Assembly (NCBI GenBank): GCA_039930465.1
Contig: JBDTTU010000103.1
Coordinates: 1 to 14,389 of the forward strand
From: LMDS01 sp039930465
GTDB taxonomy: Bacteria > Pseudomonadota > Gammaproteobacteria > Burkholderiales > Burkholderiaceae_C
Length of the DNA stretch: 14,389 nt
Direction: 5' to 3'
The position numbers were made by a program, and so were the translations under genes. This document shows, piece after piece, positions 1-7,075 of this stretch. The first letter of the stretch is position 1, and each line of letters begins with the position of its first letter. The notes under the pieces are model-generated. The model searched no databases, was not told where the DNA came from, and saw nothing but the letters and a program-made list of their open reading frames with translations.

Positions 1-1396
1 GCTTGTTGAGCTTCTCGAGCATCATCGACTGCTCGTAGATCAGGTCGACGTCATCAGCGAACTGCACGTTGGCCTTGGCCAGCAGGGTGTTCGCTTCGGC
101 CCACTGTTTGGCATCGCGCAGCACCTGTGCTTCGGCCAGCAGCTTGGCGCGTGCATCGGCCGGGGTCTTTTCGGGCACCTGGCGTATCAGCTCACGCGCC
201 TGCGGCAGCTTGCCCTGGCGCGCCAGAAGTGAAGCGCGCCGCGTCTGCACTTCGAGCGCACGCTGCGGGTCTTCGATCTTCGCGAGCCAAGCTTCCGAGC
301 CGCGGAAGTCGCCTTGCTGGTCGGCGGCTTGTGCCAGCAGCAGCCAGGCACGCGTCAGTGCATCTTCGGTCGAGGCTGGCGCATCGTCGTCGGCCGCTTC
401 TGCTTCGGGCTTGGGCATTGCGCTGCCGGCTTGCACCAGCTCGACGTACTTCTGCAGCGCCACGATCGCCGGGGCCGGCTCGCGCAGTTGCAGGTGCAAA
501 GCGCCCAGCGTCAACCAGGCTTGCGCCAGCTGCGGTGCGGTGCGCGTCAGCGTTTCAAGTTGCGCGGTGGCATCGGCGTAGAGCGGCACGGCGAGCAGGG
601 CGCGTACGTAGAGCAGCCGAACACCATTGCTGTCGGGCTTGGCTGCCAGGTGGCCTTTCACGATGGCCGCTGCCGCCGCGTCACCGGGCGGAAGCTCAAG
701 GGCGAGCACGGCCGGGCCTTCGGCCGACGGGTCGAGCGCGTGTGCGCGTTGCGCGAAGTCGAGCGCCTTGGCGTTGTCTTTCGCGGCGAGCCAGCTTCGC
801 CCGTTCGTGACGAGAGAAGCCACCCGCGTGGCCGGAACGTCGGCGTACGGGCTCAGCACCTTCTCGGTCAGCGTGGCAATCTGGGCTTTGTCGGTGCTGC
901 GCGCGAAGAAGCGCGGCAACGCGGTGATGAGGCTCGGGCGCTCGGCCGGCGGCGTCATCTTCAGCAAGGCCTGCAGCGGCTCGAGCGTTTCCTGAGGCCG
1001 GTTGAGCGCCACCAGCAATTGCACCTGGTAGCGCAAGGCGTCGAGCGATTCCGGCAAGGTCTGACGCCATGCTTTGGCCGCGACCAAGGCCTGATCGCCG
1101 GCCCGCGACTGCAATGCGATGTCGGTCGCGCGGCGGAAGAGTTGCTCGTCTTTCGTGCGGCGCGCTGCGTCGAGGATCACCTGGAACGCCGCGCCAGCTT
1201 CGCCTTCGCGCAACTGGATCTCGCCGATCAGCAACTGGTAGAACAGCGGCGCGTCAATAGCGGAGTTGTCGACCTTCGCGAGCGCGAGCTGGGTGCTGTC
1301 GGCGCCCTGCGCGACGGCGCCTTGCGCCATCACGAGCGACACAGCCGCGGCCACCAGGCTGCGGGCGACCCCGAATCGGGAACTGGGAACTGGCAT
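1..1396 (-). CDS. Secreted tetratricopeptide-repeat protein, partial (C-terminus beyond window)
   Basis: This reading frame is open on the minus strand from the ATG at 1396 to the left edge, giving 465 codons with no stop, so the C-terminus is missing. Residues 1-29 look like a Sec signal peptide: a basic start, a hydrophobic core around residues 13-24, and an AVA motif before a Gln, with predicted cleavage after A29. The rest is Ala/Leu-rich helical sequence with degenerate TPR-like pairs, for example around residues 50-80, 190-220 and 280-300. An acidic linker follows at about residues 316-330. An AGGAG ribosome binding site lies about 8 bases before the ATG, and a -10-like TAGAAT lies 25 bases upstream. 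From recollection, a TPR protein upstream of lolB/ispE is often found divergent from mutM in Burkholderiales; lolB would lie outside the window. The molecular role is unknown. The periplasmic or envelope location is inferred from the signal peptide. Confidence 0.85.
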   Translation of the reverse strand, partial: MPVPSSRFGVARSLVAAAVSLVMAQGAVAQGADSTQLALAKVDNSAIDAPLFYQLLIGEIQLREGEAGAAFQVILDAARRTKDEQLFRRATDIALQSRAGDQALVAAKAWRQTLPESLDALRYQVQLLVALNRPQETLEPLQALLKMTPPAERPSLITALPRFFARSTDKAQIATLTEKVLSPYADVPATRVASLVTNGRSWLAAKDNAKALDFAQRAHALDPSAEGPAVLALELPPGDAAAAAIVKGHLAAKPDSNGVRLLYVRALLAVPLYADATAQLETLTRTAPQLAQAWLTLGALHLQLREPAPAIVALQKYVELVQAGSAMPKPEAEAADDDAPASTEDALTRAWLLLAQAADQQGDFRGSEAWLAKIEDPQRALEVQTRRASLLARQGKLPQARELIRQVPEKTPADARAKLLAEAQVLRDAKQWAEANTLLAKANVQFADDVDLIYEQSMMLEKLNK

Positions 1397-1421
1397 CGAC
1401 GAACTCCTGGGAAGCTGAAAG

Positions 1422-1427
1422 ATTCTA
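1422..1427 (-). promoter_or_regulatory. Candidate -10 box for the secreted TPR gene
   Basis: TAGAAT on the minus strand is one base from the TATAAT consensus and lies 25 bases before the ATG at 1396, with an AGGAG site in between. I see no convincing -35 hexamer at 16-18 bases upstream. It shares the 73-base divergent region with the mutM promoter. Confidence 0.4.
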
Positions 1428-1456
1428 GGGCGAGGGGTGCGACCGTGGCCGCCCAC

Positions 1457-1462
1457 GATAAT
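1457..1462 (+). promoter_or_regulatory. Candidate -10 box for mutM, implying a leaderless transcript
   Basis: GATAAT, one base from consensus, ends exactly 7 bases before the mutM ATG at 1470. Transcription would begin at or next to the start codon. No Shine-Dalgarno sequence is visible before this ATG, which fits a leaderless message. The -35 region is not recognisable. Confidence 0.4.
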
Positions 1463-1469
1463 TCCCTTC

Positions 1470-2285
1470 ATGCCCGAATTGCCCGAAGTCGAAGTCACGC
1501 GCCAGAGTTTTGCGCGGCGTATTCACGGCGCGCAGATTCATGCGGTGCGCTTGGGGAAACCGCTGCGCTGGCCGCTGGGCTGTACGCCTGAATCGCTGGT
1601 GTCGCAGGCGGTCGGTGAGGTGACTCGGCGCGGTAAATATTTGTGGCTCGCGCTCGATCGCGGCGGGCTGCTGATGCATCTGGGCATGTCGGGCTCGCTG
1701 GCTTTCGACGCCGCGCCGGCGGCGCCCGGCCCGCACGATCACTTCGACCTCGTCACCGCGCGCGGCACCTTGCGCCTCACCGACCCGCGGCGTTTCGGCG
1801 CGGTCGTCTGGTCGCCGGCAAGCGATACCGGCATGGCTGGCAAGCTGCTCGCGAGTCTGGGGCTGGAGCCGTTCGATCCGGCGTTCACCGGCGCTCACCT
1901 GCACGCTGCACTGCGCGGCCGCCGTGTTGCGATCAAGCAGGCGCTGCTCGGCGGCGCCATCGTCGTCGGCGCCGGCAATATTTACGCCTGCGAAGCGCTG
2001 TTCGAAGCCGGCATCGACCCGCGCACGCGCAGCGACCGCATCAGCCGCGCGCGCTGCGACAAGTTGGCCAGCGCCGTGCGCGAAACGCTCGCCCGCGCGC
2101 TTGCGCTCGGCGGTTCGACGCTGCGCGACTTCCGCGACGCCCACGGCATGGCCGGCGAGTTCCAATTGCAGGCGCGTGTCTACGGCCGCGCCGGCTTGCG
2201 GTGCGTGCGCTGCGAAGGCAACGTCAAGCGCATCGTGCAGGGCCAGCGCGCCACATTTTTCTGCGCCGGCTGCCAACGGCGGTGA
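1470..2285 (+). CDS. mutM: Formamidopyrimidine-DNA glycosylase (MutM/Fpg)
   Basis: This bifunctional glycosylase/AP lyase removes 8-oxoguanine and formamidopyrimidines from DNA and is the first arm of the GO system. The product has 271 residues, the usual family length. The start at 1470 is fixed by the invariant MPELPEVE N-terminus, because Pro2 is the Schiff-base nucleophile and Glu3 is catalytic; an in-frame ATG at 1437 would bury this end. The RRGKYL motif carries the conserved Lys56. The helix-two-turn-helix region has GAGNIYACEALF. The C-terminus holds a complete zinc finger of the form C-X2-C-X16-C-X2-C near residues 245-268, with the lesion-loop Arg just before TFFC. All key residues are present, so it should be active. 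It is divergent from the secreted TPR gene and is followed by the dynamin-like gene and mutY on the same strand. No Shine-Dalgarno site is seen, and a -10-like box lies 7 bases upstream. Confidence 0.98.
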   Translation: MPELPEVEVTRQSFARRIHGAQIHAVRLGKPLRWPLGCTPESLVSQAVGEVTRRGKYLWLALDRGGLLMHLGMSGSLAFDAAPAAPGPHDHFDLVTARGTLRLTDPRRFGAVVWSPASDTGMAGKLLASLGLEPFDPAFTGAHLHAALRGRRVAIKQALLGGAIVVGAGNIYACEALFEAGIDPRTRSDRISRARCDKLASAVRETLARALALGGSTLRDFRDAHGMAGEFQLQARVYGRAGLRCVRCEGNVKRIVQGQRATFFCAGCQRR

Positions 2286-2294
2286 GTGATTCGG

Positions 2295-2311
2295 GAACTG
2301 CTCCGCAGTTT
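2295..2311 (+). terminator. Short hairpin after mutM, possible weak terminator
   Basis: AACTGC, a TCC loop and GCAGTT form a perfect 6-bp stem (2296-2301 with 2305-2310), extendable by one G-T pair. It begins 10 bases after the mutM stop codon. Only three Ts follow the stem and there is no real U tract, so it is at best a weak terminator or an RNA-stabilising hairpin. Confidence 0.3.
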
Positions 2312-2367
2312 GCGCCGCGGTGTTGGTGAGCAGATGTTTCATTCGTCTGTCGCGCAAATGCTTGCGC

Positions 2368-2373
2368 TACCAT
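2368..2373 (+). promoter_or_regulatory. Candidate extended -10 box for the dynamin-like gene
   Basis: TACCAT is preceded by TGCGC, so a TG lies a few bases upstream of the hexamer. It sits 41 bases before the ATG at 2415, in the 129-base gap after mutM. No clear -35 hexamer is visible. The gene could equally be read from the mutM promoter. Confidence 0.25.
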
Positions 2374-2414
2374 GATTCGCTCGTCGTTCTGCCACCGCGC
2401 CACCCGCGTATTTC

Positions 2415-4382
2415 ATGACACCTTCGCCCTCGTTTGCGACCAGTCTCGATGCCCTCAGTGGCTGGCGCTCGGCGCTCGCGCAGCGGCTCGACGATGTGGC
2501 ACGATTCCTCGGCGAACACGAACTGATTGACGATTCCGCCGGCATCCAGCTGAGTTCGTTGCGCGAACGCCTCGGCAACGAAAAGCTGGTGGTTGCCTTC
2601 GTCGCCGAGTTCTCGCGCGGCAAGTCGGAACTGATCAACGCGATCTTCTTCGCCGACACCGGCCGGCGCATCCTGCCGGCCACACCCGGCCGCACCACGA
2701 TGTGCCCGGTCGAGCTGGGCTGGGACGCCGAAGAGGTTTCTTCGCTGATGCTGTTGCCGATCGAAACGCGCCTCGACGGCCTTTCGCTCACCGAACTGCG
2801 CCCGCAGCGGCGGGCCTGGAAGATCGTGCCGCTGCAGGTGCGCGACCCGGAGCAACTGGCCGAGTCGCTGCTCGAAGTCACGCGCACCAGCTTCGTCAGC
2901 AAAGACCAGGCGCGCGCGCTCGGGTTCTGGGACGACGCCCACCCCGAAGACAACCCGCCGCTCGACGACGCCGGCCGTGTCGAGGTGCCGGCCTGGCGCC
3001 ACGCGGTCATCAATTACCCGCACCCTTTGCTCAAGCAAGGCCTGGTGGTGCTCGACACGCCGGGGCTCAACGCCATCGGCGCCGAGCCCGAGCTCACGCT
3101 GAGCCTGCTGCCATCGGCGCATGCCACGGTCTTCATTCTTGGGGCCGACACCGGTGTCACCAAGTCCGACATGGCGATCTGGCGCGACCACCTTGGCAGC
3201 CACGCGCCCACACGCTTCGTGGTGCTCAACAAGATCGACGCCCTGCTCGACCCATTGGCCACGGCCGCCGCGGTGCAGGCGCAGATCGCCGGCGTGCGGC
3301 GTGAGACCGCGCGCACGCTCGACATTCCGCCCGAGCGTGTGTTCCCGCTGTCGGCCCGCCAGGCGCTCGCCGCGCGTGTGATGGGCGACCACGACTCGCT
3401 GCGCGAGAGCCATTTGCCCGAGCTCGAATCTGCCCTCGGTAGCCAACTGCTGCCGCAGCGCCGCCAGGTGCTCGAAGACGTGGTGCTCGAAGGTGCACAG
3501 CAGATCGAAACCCATGTGGCGCGGCGGCTCGGCGACACCCGCCGCCAACTTGCCGAGCAGATGCTCGAACTGCGCGGCCTGCGTGGCAAGAGCAGTTCCA
3601 AGCTGCGCCTGATGATCGAACGGGTCGACGCCGAAACCGCAGAGTTCGAGCAGTGCACCGTGCGCCTGCAGGCGCTGCGGGTCGTGCACAGCCGCATGCT
3701 GAAAGATGCGCTCGTCGGCCTGTCATCTGACAGGCTGCGCGAAGAGGTGAGCGAGATGCAGGCGGCCATGAACAAGTCGCTGCTCAACCTGGGTGCCAAG
3801 AAAGCCTTCATCGTGCTGTGCAGCAAGCTGCGCGCGTTGCTCACGGGTGCGCAAATGCTCAACGTCGAAGTGCGTGACATGCTCGGCGCCTCGTTTGCCC
3901 GGCTCAATGCCGAGTTCGGCTTCAGCCTGGCGCTGACCAAGGCGCCCGAGATGCAGCGCTACATCGACGAGCTGAGCCTGATCGAAACCAACTATGTTCA
4001 GTACCTGGGCCTGACGCAGGCGCTGCGCCTGTCGCAGCCCAAGTTCATGGAACAGTTCCGGCGCATGCTGGTGTCCAAGCTGCGTGTCGTGTTCGAGAAC
4101 GCCAGTGGCGATCTCGAGATCTGGAACAAGTCGACCTCGGCGCAGGTCGATTCGCAACTGCGCGAGCGGCGCCGCAATTTCCGGCGCCGACGCGAGTCGC
4201 TCGAACGGGTGCAAGCGGCTGCCAGCGAGCTCGAACTGCGCCTGGGCGAGATCGAAGCGCAAGACGGTCGGCTGCAAAGCCTGCTCGGCCGCACGCGCCA
4301 TCTGCTCGAAGCGATGCGCGAGCAAGCCTGCGCCGGGCCAATGGCCGAAGCCGCAGCGCAACCGCTGCGCGCCCAGGCCTGA
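2415..4382 (+). CDS. Dynamin-family GTPase (bacterial dynamin-like protein)
   Basis: This is a large 655-residue GTPase with all G motifs in order. The P-loop is AEFSRGKS at residues 64-71, with Ala in place of the first Gly. The switch I threonines lie in GRTTMCP at about 92-98, G3 is DTPG at 214-217, G4 is NKID at 272-275, and a SAR motif near residue 314 is a G5 candidate. After the GTPase domain comes a long helical region with probable coiled coils around 340-410 and 570-645, the latter very rich in Arg and Glu. A moderately hydrophobic stretch near 455-480 could be a membrane-contacting paddle. This is the stalk layout of bacterial dynamin-like proteins, which bind and remodel membranes. 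The substrate and physiological role are unknown. The ATG at 2415 is the first possible start after an in-frame TGA at 2373. It lies between mutM and mutY, and its stop at 4380-4382 is followed one base later by the mutY start, suggesting coupled translation. Confidence 0.92.
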   Translation: MTPSPSFATSLDALSGWRSALAQRLDDVARFLGEHELIDDSAGIQLSSLRERLGNEKLVVAFVAEFSRGKSELINAIFFADTGRRILPATPGRTTMCPVELGWDAEEVSSLMLLPIETRLDGLSLTELRPQRRAWKIVPLQVRDPEQLAESLLEVTRTSFVSKDQARALGFWDDAHPEDNPPLDDAGRVEVPAWRHAVINYPHPLLKQGLVVLDTPGLNAIGAEPELTLSLLPSAHATVFILGADTGVTKSDMAIWRDHLGSHAPTRFVVLNKIDALLDPLATAAAVQAQIAGVRRETARTLDIPPERVFPLSARQALAARVMGDHDSLRESHLPELESALGSQLLPQRRQVLEDVVLEGAQQIETHVARRLGDTRRQLAEQMLELRGLRGKSSSKLRLMIERVDAETAEFEQCTVRLQALRVVHSRMLKDALVGLSSDRLREEVSEMQAAMNKSLLNLGAKKAFIVLCSKLRALLTGAQMLNVEVRDMLGASFARLNAEFGFSLALTKAPEMQRYIDELSLIETNYVQYLGLTQALRLSQPKFMEQFRRMLVSKLRVVFENASGDLEIWNKSTSAQVDSQLRERRRNFRRRRESLERVQAAASELELRLGEIEAQDGRLQSLLGRTRHLLEAMREQACAGPMAEAAAQPLRAQA

Positions 4383-4383
4383 C

Positions 4384-5460
4384 TTGGCGCGCAGCGGCGC
4401 TGGCGCGACGCGCCCTACCGAAGGGCCTGCGTTCAGCGCACGGGTAATCGAGTGGCAGCGGCTTCACGGCCGCCACACGCTGCCCTGGCAAAACACCCGC
4501 GACCCGTATCGTGTGTGGCTCTCCGAGATCATGCTGCAGCAGACCCAGGTTGCGACAGTGCTCGCGTATTTCGAACGCTTTCTGCAGCGCTTTGCCGACG
4601 TGCGTGCACTGGCCGCCGCACCGCTCGACGACGTTCTTGCACTCTGGAGCGGCCTGGGCTACTACAGCCGCGCGCGCAACCTGCACCGCTGCGCGCAGGC
4701 CGTGGTCAATGATCATGGCGGGCAGTTTCCACGCAGCAGCGTGGTGCTGGCCACCTTGCCTGGCATCGGCCGCTCGACCGCGGCGGCGATCGCCGCCTTC
4801 TGCTTCGGCGAGCGGGTTGCGATTCTCGATGGCAACGTCAAGCGTGTATTGACCCGCGTGCTCGGTTTTGAAGGCGACCTGGCCGAAGCGGCCCAAGAGC
4901 GCGCCTTGTGGGAACAGGCCACGCGCTTGCTGCCCGAAGAAGGCATCGAGCCCTACACCCAAGGGCTGATGGATCTCGGCGCCACGCTGTGTCTGCAGCG
5001 TTCGCCTTCGTGCCTGCTGTGCCCGGCGCAGAGCCTGTGCGTGGCGGCCACTACGCAGACCCAGCAGCGCTTTCCGGTCAAGACACGCAAGCTCAAGCGC
5101 GGCACGCGCGAGCACGTGTGGCTGTGGCTGCATTGGCGCGACCAGGTCTGGCTGGTGCAGCGCCCGCCGACCGGTGTGTGGGCGGCCTTGTGGAGCCTGC
5201 CCGAGTTTGATTCGATGACCGCGTTCGAGGCGGCCAACACGGGCTGGCCCGGAGAAGCCCAGGCCTTGCCCAGCTTCAGGCACACGCTCACCCACCTCGA
5301 CTGGACGCTGCACCCGCTGCGCTGGACGCTGCCGGAGAACACCAGCGCAAGCCGCGTGGCCGAGCTCGTGCGTGCCTGGCCGAACGGGCGCTGGTTCACG
5401 CAGCAAGCCGCGCTGGCCGCCGGTTTGCCGGCGCCGCTGCGCAAGCTGCTGCAAAGCTGA
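4384..5460 (+). CDS. mutY: A/G-specific adenine glycosylase (MutY), TTG start
   Basis: MutY removes adenine mispaired with 8-oxoguanine and completes the GO pathway begun by MutM. From the TTG at 4384 the product has 358 residues, close to the E. coli length. The catalytic Glu48 lies in WLSEIMLQQTQ. A helix-hairpin-helix, LPGIGRSTAAAI, lies at about 125-137, and the catalytic Asp149 lies in LDGNVKRVL. The 4Fe-4S ligands are complete as C203-X6-C210-X2-C213-X5-C219. The C-terminal part from about residue 235 is the NUDIX-like 8-oxoguanine recognition domain, with GVWAALWSLPEF. The start is inferred: no in-frame ATG or GTG is available near the conserved N-terminus, and the TTG lies one base after the GTPase stop. 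The Shine-Dalgarno sequence is weak, so expression probably depends on coupling to the upstream gene. It converges on the LON-domain gene with only 5 bases between the two stop codons. Confidence 0.95.
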   Translation: MARSGAGATRPTEGPAFSARVIEWQRLHGRHTLPWQNTRDPYRVWLSEIMLQQTQVATVLAYFERFLQRFADVRALAAAPLDDVLALWSGLGYYSRARNLHRCAQAVVNDHGGQFPRSSVVLATLPGIGRSTAAAIAAFCFGERVAILDGNVKRVLTRVLGFEGDLAEAAQERALWEQATRLLPEEGIEPYTQGLMDLGATLCLQRSPSCLLCPAQSLCVAATTQTQQRFPVKTRKLKRGTREHVWLWLHWRDQVWLVQRPPTGVWAALWSLPEFDSMTAFEAANTGWPGEAQALPSFRHTLTHLDWTLHPLRWTLPENTSASRVAELVRAWPNGRWFTQQAALAAGLPAPLRKLLQS

Positions 5461-5465
5461 AAAAC

Positions 5466-6086
5466 CTACTTCACGACCCCGCGGCTGCGCAGAAAGTCGT
5501 CGACGAGTTGCAGCCGCACGATCGGGTCGGGCAATTCCATCAACTTTTGCTTGGCGACCGTTGAGATCGGCAAAATCTCGCACCAGCGGTTGGCGACCCA
5601 ACTGGCGTCGTCGAAACGATGCGGCGTGAGAAACGGCTCAGAGCCACGGCCCTTCAGCGAAGCGATGGCGCTGGCCAGGCCGCGCACTGCTTCGAGCTGT
5701 GCCGGTGTTGGCGCGAGCAGCGCGTCGTTCGGCACGGCGCGTGTTTCTGCCAGCCACAGGCCATCGGCCTGCTGCCGGCTCTTGTCGACCACAAAACGCT
5801 GTGTGCCGCGGCAGCGCACTTGCAGAATGCCCGGGCGCTCGCTGTCCATGTCGATGATTTCGGCGACGGTGCCCGTCGTCTCGAAGTGCTGGCCGTCTTC
5901 TGCCTGGCGCTTCTCACCGCCGCCCCGCAAGGCCACCACACCGAAGGGCCGTTGCTCGCGCAACGACGAAGTGACGAGGTCGACATACCGCACCTCGAGC
6001 ACCTTCAAGCTCAGCAGACCGCCGGGAAACAACACGGCCTTCAGCGGGAACAGTGGCAGCTCGGTGGCTGGAGTGTTCGAAGCCAT
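5466..6086 (-). CDS. Stand-alone LON substrate-binding-domain protein
   Basis: The 206-residue product matches the N-terminal (substrate-binding) domain of LON proteases. It opens with the hallmark LPLFPLKAVLFPGG, then a KVLE-x-RY segment, GVVAL and VRCRGTQRF. It has neither the AAA+ ATPase nor the Ser-Lys protease domain, so it is not a protease. Such short LON-domain proteins are common in proteobacteria and may bind proteins as adaptors, but their function is not established. The ATG at 6086 was chosen because the family signature begins right after it. The frame stays open to 6509, but that part lies inside rapZ. The start is 14 bases after the rapZ stop, with an AAGG-like site in the gap, so it is probably the last gene of the nadK-recN-rapZ transcription unit. 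Confidence 0.9.
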   Translation of the reverse strand: MASNTPATELPLFPLKAVLFPGGLLSLKVLEVRYVDLVTSSLREQRPFGVVALRGGGEKRQAEDGQHFETTGTVAEIIDMDSERPGILQVRCRGTQRFVVDKSRQQADGLWLAETRAVPNDALLAPTPAQLEAVRGLASAIASLKGRGSEPFLTPHRFDDASWVANRWCEILPISTVAKQKLMELPDPIVRLQLVDDFLRSRGVVK

Positions 6087-6100
6087 CGCAGGCCTTGCCT

Positions 6101-7075
6101 TCAGTCGCGTGCGTCGAGCTCGCGGTGGCGCACGAGCGTAGCGGCCAGATCGCGGAAACGCTGCGCCAGCGTTTCCGCGAAATACACCGAACGGTGCTGG
6201 CCGCCGGTGCAACCGATGGCGACCGTGAGGTAACTGCGCTGGTCGCCTTCGAAGGCTGGCAGCCAGCGTGACAGAAAGGCTTCGATCTGGCCCAGCATTT
6301 CGGCCACCTCGGGCTGGGCGCGCAAGTAGTCGGCAACAGGCGTATCGCGCCCGGTGAGCGGCCGCAGTTCGCGCACGTAGTGCGGGTTGGGCAATACGCG
6401 CACGTCGAACACGTAGTCGGCGTCGAGCGGCACGCCGTGTTTGAAGGCGAAGCTCTCGAACACCAGCGTGAGCCGGTTGCCGGCGGCGCGCACCATGTCG
6501 CGCATCCACACGCGCAATTGCGCTGGGCGCAGCTGGCTGGTGTCGATCACGGTGGCCACTTCGCGCAGGTCGGCGAGCAGTTCGCGTTCGAGTTCGATCG
6601 CATCGACCAGCGCACGCCGGCCATCGATCGCCTGGTCACTCTTGCGCCGCGCTTGCGTGCTGCCCGCGGTGTCGTCAGACAGCGGGTGCGGGCGCCGGGT
6701 TTCGGAAAAGCGCCGCACCAGCGCGTCGGTGTTGGCGTCCAGAAACACGACGCGGATCGACACGCCTTCCATGCTCAGTTGCTGCAGCAGGTCGAGCAGA
6801 TAAGGCAGCGAGTCGGCGCTGCGCACGTCGACGGCAATCGCCACGCGCCGGTCGAGCCGCTGCTGTTCGAGCCGCAGAAAGCCGCGCAGCAACTCGGGCG
6901 GCAGGTTGTCGACGCAGAAGAAGCCGGCGTCTTCGAGCGCGTGCAGCGCGACCGACTTTCCGGAGCCGGAAATGCCGGTGACCAGCACCACTTCGTGGAT
7001 CGTGTTGGCGGTGTCTGGTTGCGCGGGTGTGGGCGCGAGCACCGGAGCCGCCGCCTTCTTGTCTGTGTTGTTCAT
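6101..7075 (-). CDS. rapZ: RNase adapter protein RapZ (YvcJ family P-loop NTPase)
   Basis: The product has 324 residues. Walker A is GISGSGKS at 34-41, the Walker B-like DVRS is at 83-86, and RRFSETRRPHPL lies at 121-132. FESFAFKHGVP is at 206-216, and the conserved C-terminal GCTGGQHRSVY is at 288-298. In enterobacteria RapZ binds the small RNA GlmZ and presents it to RNase E, controlling glucosamine-6-phosphate synthesis. Nucleotide binding is a general property of the family. Whether the RNA target exists here cannot be seen. The first 26 residues are an Ala/Pro-rich extension before the usual start of the domain, and a hydrophilic insert lies at about 134-152. The ATG at 7075 overlaps the recN stop in an ATGA, indicating translational coupling. 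No hprK or ptsN lies next to it, although these are its frequent neighbours in proteobacteria. Confidence 0.95.
   Translation of the reverse strand: MNNTDKKAAAPVLAPTPAQPDTANTIHEVVLVTGISGSGKSVALHALEDAGFFCVDNLPPELLRGFLRLEQQRLDRRVAIAVDVRSADSLPYLLDLLQQLSMEGVSIRVVFLDANTDALVRRFSETRRPHPLSDDTAGSTQARRKSDQAIDGRRALVDAIELERELLADLREVATVIDTSQLRPAQLRVWMRDMVRAAGNRLTLVFESFAFKHGVPLDADYVFDVRVLPNPHYVRELRPLTGRDTPVADYLRAQPEVAEMLGQIEAFLSRWLPAFEGDQRSYLTVAIGCTGGQHRSVYFAETLAQRFRDLAATLVRHRELDARD

Noticed and set aside
314..1591. 425-codon plus-strand open frame at the left side
   Set aside because: It is opposite the continuous minus-strand TPR frame, which has a signal peptide and ribosome binding site, and it runs into the start of mutM in another frame.
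5437..5492. Inverted CTGCGCA/TGCGCAG pair around the convergent mutY and LON stop codons, as a bidirectional terminator
   Set aside because: The arms are 42 bases apart, lie inside coding sequence and have no U tracts. Such 7-mers are common in this GC-rich DNA.
4045..5601. 518-codon minus-strand open frame opposite the dynamin-like gene and mutY
   Set aside because: It is a shadow of two genes with intact catalytic motifs. Its translation is low-complexity Arg/Ala/Gln and spans gene borders.
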